From Deltaproteobacteria bacterium (GTDB taxonomy: Bacteria > Myxococcota_A > UBA9160 > SMWR01), in NCBI GenBank assembly GCA_019310965.1, contig JAFDDG010000010.1, forward strand, positions 1 to 64,000: DNA of 64,000 nucleotides, in the 5' to 3' direction. The position numbers were made by a program, and so were the translations under genes. The stretch's first letter is position 1. Every line of letters begins with the position of its first letter. The notes below the pieces were generated by a model that saw only the letters and a list, made by a program, of their open reading frames with translations, made no database searches and was not told the origin of the DNA. This document shows positions 24,118 through 32,394 of this stretch, in pieces.

Positions 24118-25695
24118 GTGGCTCGTTACACCTGGGCCGTGCAGTCGCTCTCTCGGGTCGTGGCCGAACACGCGCAGCAGCGCTCCGATGCGCTGGCTTT
24201 CGTCGAGGGCGAAGCACGCATGTCGTGGCGCGAGTACCACGAGCGCGCCGAGCGACTGGCGCGAGTGCTGGTGGGAGCCGGGCTCGCGCGCGGCGAGCGG
24301 GTGGCGGTCTGGCTACCGGATACGCCGGGTGTTCACGTGGTGTGGCTCGCCTGCGAACGCGCAGGCGTCGTGGTGGTGGGTATCGGCTCCCGCTCGGGCG
24401 TGGCGGAGGTGCGTCACCTGCTCGAGAAGACCGGCGCCGCCGCGCTGATTGCGCCGACCCACTTTCGCGGCCACGACGTGGCGGTTCTGGTCGACGGGTG
24501 GCGCGCGGCGGGGCTGCCGCTGCGCCATCACTGGAGCGTCGAAGGCGACCTCGCGCCCGGCGAGCCGATTTTCGCGGTGGCCGAGCCCGTGGCACTCGGC
24601 GATCGCGGGCTCGGGGTCGAGGATCTCTTCCTGCTCAACTCTACGTCTGGCACCACCGGGCTCCCAAAGTGCGTGACGCAGCACCAGTCTCGCTGGCTGC
24701 ATTTTCACGCTCTGGCCGTGGAGTCCGCGGCGCTCGGTGAGAGCGACGTCTTCATGAGCGTGTTGCCGGCGCCGTTCGGTTTTGGGCTGTGGACCGCACA
24801 CTTCTCGCCGACACTGCTCGGTGCGCCGACCGTGTTGATGGAGCGCTTCGACGCCGATGAGGCGCTGGCTTGCATCGAGCGGCACCGGGTCAGCATTCTC
24901 GCCGCGGTGTCGACGCAATTCATCCTCTTGCTCGAGTCGCGGGAGCTGGAGCGGCGCGATCTTTCGTCATTGCGCGTTCTCTTTACCGGCGGCGAGGCGG
25001 TGCCCGCCGCGCGTGCCGCGGCCTTCGAGGAGCGCACTGGGGCCAAGGTGTTGCAGTTCTACGGTTCGAACGAGACGGGCGCGCTGTCGCGCACCTCTCT
25101 CGACGACTCCCGCGATGTGCGGCTTCGCACTGCGGGACGCGTGATCGAGTCGATGCAGGTGCGGCTCTTCGACGAATCCGGCGTCGATGTCACGCGGGGC
25201 GGTCAGGGCCAGCCCGGCTGCAAGGGGCCGCTCACCTGCCGCGGCTACTACGAGGATGCTGCCGCCAACGCCGAGTTGCTGCGGCCCGACGGTTGGATGT
25301 TGACCGGTGACGTCGTGCGGGTCGACGGCGACGGCGTGTTGCGCGTGATCGGACGCACTGCCGACTTCATCATTCGTGGCGGCAAGAACATCAGCGGGCC
25401 CGCCGTCGAGGAGGCCGTCGCCACTCATCCGGCAGTGGCGTTGGCAGCGGCGGTGGCGATGCCGGATCCTGTCTTCGGCGAACGCGTCTGCATCTACGTG
25501 GAGCTGCGGGAGGGGGCGAGCCTCGATCTCGCGGGTCTCGTCGCGCACCTCGAAGCGGAGGGTGTGTCGAAGGAGTGGTATCCAGAGCGGCTCGTCGTGC
25601 TGGACGCCCTGCCGCGCGCGTCCGGCGGCAAGGTTGCAAAACAGGCGCTGCGCGAGGATGTCCGCCGGCGAATCGCGGAAGAGGCCACGCCGTGA
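24118..25695 (+). CDS. Acyl-CoA synthetase (AMP-binding) of the RuBisCO-like cluster
   Basis: A class I adenylate-forming enzyme of about 525 residues. The P-loop motif is LLNSTSGTTGLPKC near residue 178. The A5 motif is FYGSNETGAL, the hinge region GRTADFIIRGGKNISGPAVEEA, and the catalytic A10 Lys is in PRASGGKVAKQ. It activates a carboxylic acid with CoA. The start is uncertain: GTG at 24118 fits the family N-terminus (RYTWAVQSLSRVVAEHA), and GTG 24139 is an alternative. It follows the RuBisCO-like gene by 134 nt on the same strand, so it may belong to the same transcription unit. The 134-nt gap shows no gene. Confidence 0.88.
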   Translation: MARYTWAVQSLSRVVAEHAQQRSDALAFVEGEARMSWREYHERAERLARVLVGAGLARGERVAVWLPDTPGVHVVWLACERAGVVVVGIGSRSGVAEVRHLLEKTGAAALIAPTHFRGHDVAVLVDGWRAAGLPLRHHWSVEGDLAPGEPIFAVAEPVALGDRGLGVEDLFLLNSTSGTTGLPKCVTQHQSRWLHFHALAVESAALGESDVFMSVLPAPFGFGLWTAHFSPTLLGAPTVLMERFDADEALACIERHRVSILAAVSTQFILLLESRELERRDLSSLRVLFTGGEAVPAARAAAFEERTGAKVLQFYGSNETGALSRTSLDDSRDVRLRTAGRVIESMQVRLFDESGVDVTRGGQGQPGCKGPLTCRGYYEDAAANAELLRPDGWMLTGDVVRVDGDGVLRVIGRTADFIIRGGKNISGPAVEEAVATHPAVALAAAVAMPDPVFGERVCIYVELREGASLDLAGLVAHLEAEGVSKEWYPERLVVLDALPRASGGKVAKQALREDVRRRIAEEATP

Positions 25696-25765
25696 CGACT
25701 CCCGAGGTGTCGCGAATGCCCGCCACCACTCGTGGCTGCTGCGCGAGCCCGCCCCAGTGCCGGCG

Positions 25766-26377
25766 TCATTTCGGTGCGAAGATGATGAAGCTCTGGCGAT
25801 CGAGGAAATCGAGGTCTTGGGCAACCCGGTAGCCGGCGGAGCTCATGTCGCCCAGCAGCGTCTCGCGCTCGGTGTAGTGCCCGGTCCACGTCACGAAGAG
25901 GCCCTTGCGGCCGTCGAAGTCGATCACCGCGACGCGGCCGCCCGATCGGAGTACGCGCCGCAAGTTGCGGAAGTAGTTCGGCCGGTCCTCGAGGTGATGG
26001 AAGGTGTTGACCGTGAACACCAGGTCGACGGAAGCATCTGGAAGCCTGGTGTCGTCGAAGTCCGCCAACACGCTCTCGACGTTGTCGACCGACTCCTCGA
26101 GCATGCGCTCGCGCAGCTCTTCTTGCACCCCGGCGTCCACGTCCACCGCGTAGACCGTGCCGCCCGGCGCCACCGCCCGGGCCAGGCGCCCGGTGAAGTA
26201 ACCGGTGCCAGAGCCGAGGTCCGCCACCCGCTGGCCTGGCGCCAGCGCCAGGGTTGCGATCACGCGCTCGGGTTGCTGCCAGGCATCGCGGTTGCCGCCT
26301 TCGTAGGCCCAGCGCTTGAACGAGCAAGCGAATGTGAGGCAGGTGAGCAGGGCGAGCGAGACGGCGGTCTTGCGCAT
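25766..26377 (-). CDS. Lipoprotein SAM-dependent methyltransferase
   Basis: A 203-residue protein. Residues 1-18 form a signal peptide with a lipobox (LTFAC), so the mature protein is probably lipid-anchored at Cys18. The rest is a class I methyltransferase: VADLGSGTGYFTGRLA motif I, VYAVDVDAGV, and NTFHHLEDRPNYFRNLRRVLRSGG. A methyltransferase beyond the inner membrane is unusual because SAM is cytoplasmic; members of this group are nevertheless known in databases as exported or lipoprotein forms. The target is unknown. The alkaline phosphatase gene upstream ends at 26497 on the same strand. Confidence 0.8.
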   Translation of the reverse strand: MRKTAVSLALLTCLTFACSFKRWAYEGGNRDAWQQPERVIATLALAPGQRVADLGSGTGYFTGRLARAVAPGGTVYAVDVDAGVQEELRERMLEESVDNVESVLADFDDTRLPDASVDLVFTVNTFHHLEDRPNYFRNLRRVLRSGGRVAVIDFDGRKGLFVTWTGHYTERETLLGDMSSAGYRVAQDLDFLDRQSFIIFAPK

Positions 26378-26496
26378 GGACTCCTCCGGTCGGATCCGGG
26401 CGCGCTCACCAGCAATAGCATGGCTGGTGCCGTTCTAGGGGGAGAATCACTTCCGGTTTTCGCGTCGACCCATTCGGTCGATGCGGTTGCTCTTCG

Positions 26497-28062
26497 CTAG
26501 TCCGTAGCCTTGCGGATCGCATGAGGAGACCGACGGGCCGGTCCGTCGCGCCAGCCCAGCGCCTCGACCATCGCGTGGTAGAGGTAGCTTTGCTCCTGCA
26601 CGCCGTGGAAGAGCTCGCTGGCCGGTCCGCCGGCGTATACGGGCACGTCTTCCGCCGAGTGGGTCTCGGCGCGGAGCGGCACGGCCGCTACCTGTCGGAA
26701 CTCGGGGTTGCCGGTGTCGACCTCGGTGAGGTCCCGGTGCGCAGCCTGGGGGGCGACGCGGGCGCCTCCCGCCGCTGCTGGCCCCCTCGCGCCCGGGCCG
26801 TTGTGGTAGCCGATGGTGGTGTAGGGAAGACCCGTCTGGTCTTTCTCGAACTCCACGTTGGGCTCGCCGCTCTCGCGATCGTTCGATACGACCTTGCCGA
26901 GAATCGGGTTTCCGCGTGTGGGGTAGCCACCGAGCGTCATCACGTGGCCGTGGTCGGCGGTGACCACGATCAACGTTTCGTCGGCGTCGGTGTTCTGCAT
27001 CGCCACGCGCACGGCATCCGAGAACGCGATCGTGTCCACCAGCGCTCGGTACGCGTTTCCGAAGTGGTGTGCGTGGTCGATGCGGCCCCCCTCCACCAAC
27101 AACACGTAGCCCTTCGGGTTGCGCGCCAGCATGGCCAGCGCCTTTTCCGTCAGCTGGGCCAGCGAGGGTTCACCGGCCGGGTCGTTCGCACGGTCGAGCT
27201 CGAAGTTCATGTGGTCGGGTTGAAAGAGCCCCAGCAGCTTGGACGTCTGTGCCGGGTCGACGGCCTCGAATTCCTCGAGATTCCAGACGTAGCGGCCCTC
27301 CGGGTGGCGTGCGCGCCACTCGGCGATCAGGTCGCGGCCGTCGGCGCGACGACCCCGGGCGTCGCGGTACTCGGGGTCCGCCATCTCGCGCGGCATCAGC
27401 TGCTGGCGGCCACCGCCCAGCACCACGTCGAGGCCATCGCCGTGGGGCCACTCGACGAGCTGGCGGGCGATGTCTGGGAAGTCCGTGGCTCGGGCCTGCG
27501 ACGAAAGCTGCGTGTCGTTTTCCCAGCTGCGCTGCGGAGTATGGGCGAACGCGGCGGCCGGAGTTGCGTGGGTGATGCGCGCGGTGGTTATCACGCCGGT
27601 GGCCAGCCCGCGGTCCTCCGCCTGTTCGATCAGCGAGGGCAAGTGCCCCGTCGCTGCAGCGACGGCGTCGCCCACCGGCACGGTCTCGTCGAGCCCGATC
27701 ACTTCTGCGCGGGTCTTCGCGCCCGACAGGATGGCGGTCATGGTGCCGGCGGAATCCGGCACCTGCTGGTTGGTGTTGTAGGTCTTCACCAAGCACACGT
27801 GGGGCAGGCGTTCGAAGGCGAGCTGGTTCTCCTCGCCGCTCTCGCCGCGAGACTGTCCGTCCAGAATCCGCGCGGCGGTGATGGTAGTGAGGCCCATGCC
27901 ATCACCGAGAAATACGATCACATTCTTGGCCGGCTTGGAGGCCCGGGAGAGTGCGCGCGCTTCGGCGACGGCCGTGCGCCCCTGCGCAAACCAGGGGTTC
28001 TCGCCCTCGGCCGCCGCCGGGGCAGCGAGGGCCATCCCGATCGCGAGCCAGCGAAGCTTCAT
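26497..28062 (-). CDS. Alkaline phosphatase (PhoA family)
   Basis: A 521-residue secreted phosphatase. The signal peptide is MKLRWLAIGMALAAPAAAEG, with cleavage near residue 18. The metal-binding Asp lies in VIVFLGDGMG (Asp54), the nucleophile is in VPDSAGTMTA (Ser104), and TADHGHVM and EGGRIDHAHH carry further metal ligands. It would release phosphate from organic monoesters in the periplasm. The ATG at 28062 has GAGGAGG 8 nt upstream and overlaps the stop of the SMUG1 gene by 4 nt (ATGA). The longer frame to 28083 is therefore rejected. Confidence 0.93.
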   Translation of the reverse strand: MKLRWLAIGMALAAPAAAEGENPWFAQGRTAVAEARALSRASKPAKNVIVFLGDGMGLTTITAARILDGQSRGESGEENQLAFERLPHVCLVKTYNTNQQVPDSAGTMTAILSGAKTRAEVIGLDETVPVGDAVAAATGHLPSLIEQAEDRGLATGVITTARITHATPAAAFAHTPQRSWENDTQLSSQARATDFPDIARQLVEWPHGDGLDVVLGGGRQQLMPREMADPEYRDARGRRADGRDLIAEWRARHPEGRYVWNLEEFEAVDPAQTSKLLGLFQPDHMNFELDRANDPAGEPSLAQLTEKALAMLARNPKGYVLLVEGGRIDHAHHFGNAYRALVDTIAFSDAVRVAMQNTDADETLIVVTADHGHVMTLGGYPTRGNPILGKVVSNDRESGEPNVEFEKDQTGLPYTTIGYHNGPGARGPAAAGGARVAPQAAHRDLTEVDTGNPEFRQVAAVPLRAETHSAEDVPVYAGGPASELFHGVQEQSYLYHAMVEALGWRDGPARRSPHAIRKATD

Positions 28063-28829
28063 GCGTTGCCTCCTCGAGAGCACACACCCAGCGCCTCGAG
28101 CTCGCGCCTGGCCGAGCCCGCCCAGTCGCGCTGGGCACGTGGATTGGCGGGGCTAGGGTGAAGGATGCGTCCAATCTTCGCACCGCGCCCATCGAGGGCG
28201 GCTCGGGCGCGCGCCTCGGCGAAGGCTCCGATCGCAATCACCCATTCCGGTGCCAGGGCGGCGATCACCCGCTGCAGGTGCCGATCGCAGGCCATGAAGA
28301 GCGGCGCCTGCTCGCAGGCCGGGAGCTTGTCCGGCGTGCGGTTGCGGCCGCTCTCCTCCAGAAATACCAGTGGGCAGTAGTTCACGATGAAATGCCCCGC
28401 GAAAAAACGCTCGGGCGTCTTCCAATGCGCGCGGATGCCGCCCCACAGCCGCTCGCCGCTGACCTCGTTGCGAGTGCAGTCGAGGCCCAGCACCGGGCGC
28501 TTGGGATGTTCGTTCCGCGGGCGCCTGACCTTCACCTCGATCTGCAGCCAGTCGCGCACCGGCGCGACGGCTCCGAAGGGCACGCCGGTCTGGGTCATGC
28601 CGAAGGGCCCCGGGTTCATGCCCAGGAAGACGACCCGCTTGCGCGATGCGCCATAGCGCGTGAGGTATTCTTCGTGTGCGTTCCGCGCGTAGCCGAGCGG
28701 GTTGTAGACGTGGGTCACGGGTGCGTCGAAACGCAGCCGCGACGCGCTGCGCGAGAGGGCCAAGGCGGCGGCGCAGAGTTCCTGGCCGATGGCCTGGTTG
28801 CCGGTGGCTCGCGTCCTTCGAGAGGCCAT
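28059..28829 (-). CDS. SMUG1-type uracil-DNA glycosylase
   Basis: A 256-residue DNA-repair enzyme of the uracil-DNA glycosylase superfamily. Motif A reads LGMNPGPFGMTQTGVPFG, typical of SMUG1, and the second motif is LHPSPANP with the His contacting the uracil. It removes uracil and oxidised pyrimidines from DNA in the cytoplasm. It is the first gene of a pair with alkaline phosphatase, with a 4-nt overlap. A functional link is not obvious, so this looks like an operon of convenience. The ATG at 28829 is the first in frame. Confidence 0.92.
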   Translation of the reverse strand: MASRRTRATGNQAIGQELCAAALALSRSASRLRFDAPVTHVYNPLGYARNAHEEYLTRYGASRKRVVFLGMNPGPFGMTQTGVPFGAVAPVRDWLQIEVKVRRPRNEHPKRPVLGLDCTRNEVSGERLWGGIRAHWKTPERFFAGHFIVNYCPLVFLEESGRNRTPDKLPACEQAPLFMACDRHLQRVIAALAPEWVIAIGAFAEARARAALDGRGAKIGRILHPSPANPRAQRDWAGSARRELEALGVCSRGGNA

Positions 28830-28913
28830 GGGACGCGCGAGTGTCGCAACGCGGGTGCCCCCCGTCGAGCGCCTGGTCGGCTAAACTGATCCGGACCGGG
28901 GCAGGGGGGATCA

Positions 28914-29684
28914 GTGGAGCAGCGCGAAGAGGCGGCGGAGACCTTCCGTATCGCCTTGGATGGGGTTTCGCTCAGGCGGGGCCACCGCGAGGTATTCCGG
29001 GATCTGAGCTGCGGTTTTCGCGCCGGCGAGATCAGCGTGATCCTGGGGGGCAGTGGTGCCGGCAAGAGCACGCTGCTGCGCGTGATCGGCGGTCTCACGC
29101 GTCCCGATTCTGGCGCCGTGCGCGTCGCCGGCCGGGACATCACCCGGCTGTCCGAGCGCGACATGTTCACAGTGCGTGATGGCATCGGCATGCTCTTCCA
29201 AGGCGGTGCCTTGCTCGATTCGCTGACGATTTTCGACAACGTGGCGCTGCCCCTGCGCGAGCACACGGAACTGTCGGAGCGCGAGATCCATGCCGCCGTT
29301 GCGCGGCGCCTGACGGCCGTGGGCCTGCCGGAGACCGAAGGCCTGTTTCCGCGGCAGCTCTCCGGTGGCATGAATCGCCGAGCCGCGCTGGCGCGCGCGG
29401 TCGTGAACGATCCCGAGATCGTGCTATGCGACGAGCCGTTTTCCGGCCTCGACCCGCTCAACGTTCGCCGCATCGAGAGCCTCTTGATGGATCTCAATCG
29501 GCGGCTCGGCCTCACCTTGCTGGTGACCTCGCATCATCTGGCGTCTTCCCTGCGCATGGCCGATCGGATCGTCTTCCTGCGCCGCGGTGGTGCATTGGTG
29601 GGCACGCCGGAGGCGCTGCTGCGCAGCGCGGATCCGGAAGTGGTCGCCTTTCTGAGTGCGGAATCCGAAGCGGGGTCTCGATGA
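28914..29684 (+). CDS. mlaF: Phospholipid transport ABC ATPase MlaF
   Basis: A 256-residue ATP-binding subunit. Walker A GGSGAGKST lies at 45-53, the signature LSGGM at 149-153 and Walker B IVLCDEP at 169-175. The Q-loop region LFQGGALLDSLTIFDNV is characteristic of MlaF/Ttg2A. It powers the MlaFED complex, which moves glycerophospholipids between the inner membrane and periplasmic carriers. The GTG start at 28914 has a GGGGGG run 4-9 nt upstream. Its last codon overlaps mlaE by 4 nt. Confidence 0.93.
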   Translation: MEQREEAAETFRIALDGVSLRRGHREVFRDLSCGFRAGEISVILGGSGAGKSTLLRVIGGLTRPDSGAVRVAGRDITRLSERDMFTVRDGIGMLFQGGALLDSLTIFDNVALPLREHTELSEREIHAAVARRLTAVGLPETEGLFPRQLSGGMNRRAALARAVVNDPEIVLCDEPFSGLDPLNVRRIESLLMDLNRRLGLTLLVTSHHLASSLRMADRIVFLRRGGALVGTPEALLRSADPEVVAFLSAESEAGSR

Positions 29685-30457
29685 TCGGCGCCATCCAACG
29701 GCTCGGCAATCGCAGCGTCGGCATCGTCGAGGAGCTGGGGCGCATGACCGTCTTCGTGGCCGGCGTCGCGCGCACGTTGGCGATGCCGCCGTACCGTCTG
29801 CGCCGCATCGTCGACGAGGTCTACGATGTCGGCGCACTCTCGCTCGCGATCATCTGCCTGTCCGGGCTCACCGTGGGCGCTGTGCTCGGGCTGCAGGGCT
29901 ACTACAACCTGGCCCGCTTCGGCGCCGATGGATCGCTCGGAGCCGTGGTGGGGCTGGTGCTGGTCCGCGAGCTCGGTCCAGTGCTGACCGCACTTCTCGT
30001 GACCGGCCGGGCCGGCTCGGCGATGGCCGCCGAGATCGCCTCGATGGTGACGACCGAGCAGCTGGACGGGTTGCGCATGATGTCTGTCGACCCGATCGAT
30101 TACGTGGTGTCGCCCAAGGCGCTGGCCATGGGCATTGCCATGCCGCTGCTCAACGCGCTCTTCATCGTCTTCGCCTTCGTGGGCGGCTACCTGGTGGGCG
30201 TGAGCTACCTCGGGCTCGATGGCGGGCAGTACTGGACGAGCCTCGAGGAGGCGATCACGGTGGCCGACGATATCGCCGGCAGCCTGCTCAAGTCGCTGGT
30301 CTTCGGCGCTCTCATCGCCGTGATTGCGACCTATCGCGGCACGACCAGCGAGCCCACGGCTTCTGGCGTCAGCGCCGCTACCACTGGTACGGTGGTGACT
30401 GGCTCGGTCGTCATTCTCGTCTTCGACTATGTCATCACCGCGCTCTGGGGCGTCTGA
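29681..30457 (+). CDS. mlaE: Phospholipid transport permease MlaE
   Basis: A 258-residue inner-membrane permease with about five helices. MlaE-family blocks include GAVLGLQGYYNLARFGA, VVGLVLVRELGPVLTALLVTGRAGSAMAAEI, the elongated amphipathic start, and VATYRG-like IATYRGTTSEPTASGVS near the end. It pairs with MlaF and holds the MlaD ring. The ATG at 29681 overlaps mlaF's stop by 4 nt. mlaD begins 20 nt after the stop at 30457. Confidence 0.93.
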   Translation: MIGAIQRLGNRSVGIVEELGRMTVFVAGVARTLAMPPYRLRRIVDEVYDVGALSLAIICLSGLTVGAVLGLQGYYNLARFGADGSLGAVVGLVLVRELGPVLTALLVTGRAGSAMAAEIASMVTTEQLDGLRMMSVDPIDYVVSPKALAMGIAMPLLNALFIVFAFVGGYLVGVSYLGLDGGQYWTSLEEAITVADDIAGSLLKSLVFGALIAVIATYRGTTSEPTASGVSAATTGTVVTGSVVILVFDYVITALWGV

Positions 30458-30476
30458 CCCAGGAAGGAGTCGACCC

Positions 30477-30935
30477 ATGCAGTCGTCGCCGATTCGTGAT
30501 CTGATCGTGGGCCTGTTCGTGGTCTCCGGCCTGCTGGCACTCGCCTACCTGACCTTCCAGGTGGGGGGGCTGTCGCTGCGGACCCGGGGCGGCTTCACGC
30601 TCTACGCCGCCTTCGACGACATCGGAGGGCTCAAAACACGCGCTCCGGTCTCCGTCTCGGGTGTGAAGGTGGGGCAGGTCACCGACGTCGAGCTGGACGA
30701 TTGGCTGCGGGCCCGGGTCACTCTGGATCTGGACCCCGGGTACGAGTTGCCGATCGATACGACCGCCCGGATTCAGACCTCGGGCGTGTTGGGAGACCAA
30801 TTCGTTGCGCTGGAGGCCGGTGGAGGGGAAGATATGCTCAGGTCCGGCGAGGAGATCGAATTCACGGAGAGCGCGCTGTCGCTCGAACGGCTGGTCGGGA
30901 AGTTCGTCAACGACGCGGGCCTGGAGGAAGACTGA
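30477..30935 (+). CDS. mlaD: MCE-domain lipid-binding protein MlaD
   Basis: A 152-residue protein. One N-terminal signal-anchor helix (about residues 8-27) precedes a single MCE domain: YAAFDDIGGLKTRAPVSVSGVKVGQVTDVEL, then TARIQTSGVLGDQFVALE. MlaD forms a hexameric ring on MlaFE. GGAAGGAG stands before the ATG at 30477, which is therefore preferred over an upstream in-frame ATG at 30429. The stop shares one base with the mlaA start. Confidence 0.93.
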   Translation: MQSSPIRDLIVGLFVVSGLLALAYLTFQVGGLSLRTRGGFTLYAAFDDIGGLKTRAPVSVSGVKVGQVTDVELDDWLRARVTLDLDPGYELPIDTTARIQTSGVLGDQFVALEAGGGEDMLRSGEEIEFTESALSLERLVGKFVNDAGLEED

Positions 30936-31741
30936 TGCGGTGCTGGATGGCTGGCGGACTGATTCTGGGGATCGGCTGCGGAGTGTTCGCCGGGGCTGCG
31001 GCCGCTCAGGAGGCGGGTGGCGAAGACGCCTACGCCGACGATGACGACGTCTACTACGACGACGGGGAGGACACCGGCGACGGCGGTGACCCGTGGAAGG
31101 GCATGAATGAGGCGTTCTTCTCGTTCAACGAGGGGCTCGATCGCTGGTTTGTCGAGCCGGTCGCCAAGGGCTGGGATTTCGTGCTGCCGGACTTCGCCCA
31201 GCGTTCGATCCGCGATGCCTTCCGGAACATCACGTTCCCGGTACAGTTCGTCAACAACCTGCTGCAGGGAAAGCCCGCCCACGCCGGACGCGACGTGGGG
31301 CGCTTCATCGTGAACACGACGGTTGGCATTGGAGGCCTGCTGGACCCCGCGTCGACGATCGGTCTGAAGGCCTCGGAGGAGGACTTCGGCCAGACCCTCG
31401 GCGTCTGGGGCGTGCCGGCGGGGCCCTACCTGATGCTTCCGATCTTCGGGCCGTCGAGCGTTCGCGACGGTTTCGGGCTCGTTGTCGACACGGGCATGAA
31501 TGTCCCGAGCTATTTCATTCCCTTCTACGCCAGCGTCAGCCTGGCCGCCGGCAGCGCGGTGAATCGGCGCTCCATGGTGATCGAGGAGCTGGCGGCCGAG
31601 CGCCGCGCGGCCATCAACTTCTACGAGGCGGTGCGGAGCGCCTACACGCAGTACCGCGAGGCCGCGGTGAAGGACCGCGGCGACGTCGATCCGGGCAGTT
31701 ACGGGCTGATCTCCGGCCGTCCTCCGGAGCCGCAGCCGTGA
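30935..31741 (+). CDS. mlaA: MlaA/VacJ-type outer-membrane lipid asymmetry protein
   Basis: A 268-residue MlaA (VacJ) homologue. Conserved blocks include DPWKGMNEAFFSFNEGLDRWFVEPVAKGW, then FRNITFPVQFVNNLLQGKP and GGLLDPAS, followed by DFGQTLGVWGVPAGPYLMLPIFGP. It removes mislocalised phospholipid from the outer leaflet and passes it to MlaC. The leader (MRCWMAGGLILGIGCGVFAGAAAAQ) has no standard lipobox, whereas E. coli MlaA is a lipoprotein; signal peptidase I cleavage after AAAA is more likely. An acidic Asp/Glu/Tyr-rich stretch of about 25 residues follows. In E. coli mlaA is unlinked; here it is inside the mla operon. Confidence 0.92.
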   Translation: MRCWMAGGLILGIGCGVFAGAAAAQEAGGEDAYADDDDVYYDDGEDTGDGGDPWKGMNEAFFSFNEGLDRWFVEPVAKGWDFVLPDFAQRSIRDAFRNITFPVQFVNNLLQGKPAHAGRDVGRFIVNTTVGIGGLLDPASTIGLKASEEDFGQTLGVWGVPAGPYLMLPIFGPSSVRDGFGLVVDTGMNVPSYFIPFYASVSLAAGSAVNRRSMVIEELAAERRAAINFYEAVRSAYTQYREAAVKDRGDVDPGSYGLISGRPPEPQP

Positions 31742-32373
31742 GGATCGCGATCCGGTCGGCGGAGTCGCGGCTCGCCGCGTTCGTGCTCGTGCTGTCGCTG
31801 CTGTGCGTGCCGCTGGGGGCGGGCTCCGCGGAGCAACTCGATCCCTCCGGCGCGCGGGCGCTCATCGAGCGCACCGTCGACGATGTGTTGGCGATCCTGA
31901 GCGACCCCAGCCTGGATACCTCGTCGCGTCGCGCACGGCTCGAGGAGCTTGCCTGGGAGCGCTTCGACTTCACCACGATGTCGCAGCGAGTCGTTGCGAA
32001 GTACTGGCGGCGTTTTTCCGACGCGCAGAAGGCCGATCTGGTCGCCGAGTTCAAGGCCTTCTTGGCGCGCACCTACGGCGACCGCATCGAGCGCTACACG
32101 ACCGAGACGGTGGAGATCATCGGTGAGCGCACCACGTCCCGCGGCGATGTGCTCGTGATGACCCGCATCGTTGGTGGTGACTACGGCGGCGCGGAAGTCG
32201 AGTACAGGCTGAAGTACCGGGAAGACCACTGGTGGGTGATCGACGTGAAGGTCGAGGGCATCAGCCTCGTGCTCAACTACCGGGATCAGTTCAAGCCGAT
32301 CCTGGCCCGCGGCGGTCCGGAGAAGCTGCTCGACGCGCTGAAGCAGAAGAACGACGAGAACGCGGCGAGCTGA
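31738..32373 (+). CDS. mlaC: Periplasmic phospholipid carrier MlaC
   Basis: A 211-residue exported protein. A signal peptide (about 1-31) precedes a Ttg2/MlaC domain with TTMSQRVVAKYWRRFSDAQKADLVAEFKAFLARTYGDR, then YRLKYREDHWWVIDVKVEGISLVLNYRDQF. It shuttles phospholipid between MlaA and MlaFED. The GTG start at 31738 overlaps mlaA by 4 nt. It ends the five-gene mlaFEDAC operon; no MlaB STAS protein is seen, nor needed in many species. Confidence 0.93.
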   Translation: MRIAIRSAESRLAAFVLVLSLLCVPLGAGSAEQLDPSGARALIERTVDDVLAILSDPSLDTSSRRARLEELAWERFDFTTMSQRVVAKYWRRFSDAQKADLVAEFKAFLARTYGDRIERYTTETVEIIGERTTSRGDVLVMTRIVGGDYGGAEVEYRLKYREDHWWVIDVKVEGISLVLNYRDQFKPILARGGPEKLLDALKQKNDENAAS

Positions 32374-32394
32374 CGCGTCGGTCTCCGCTGGCGC

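Noticed and set aside
26465-26481. TCGACC-CATTC-GGTCGA hairpin downstream of the alkaline phosphatase
   Set aside because: Six-base stem without a U-tract; not distinguishable from chance at this GC content.
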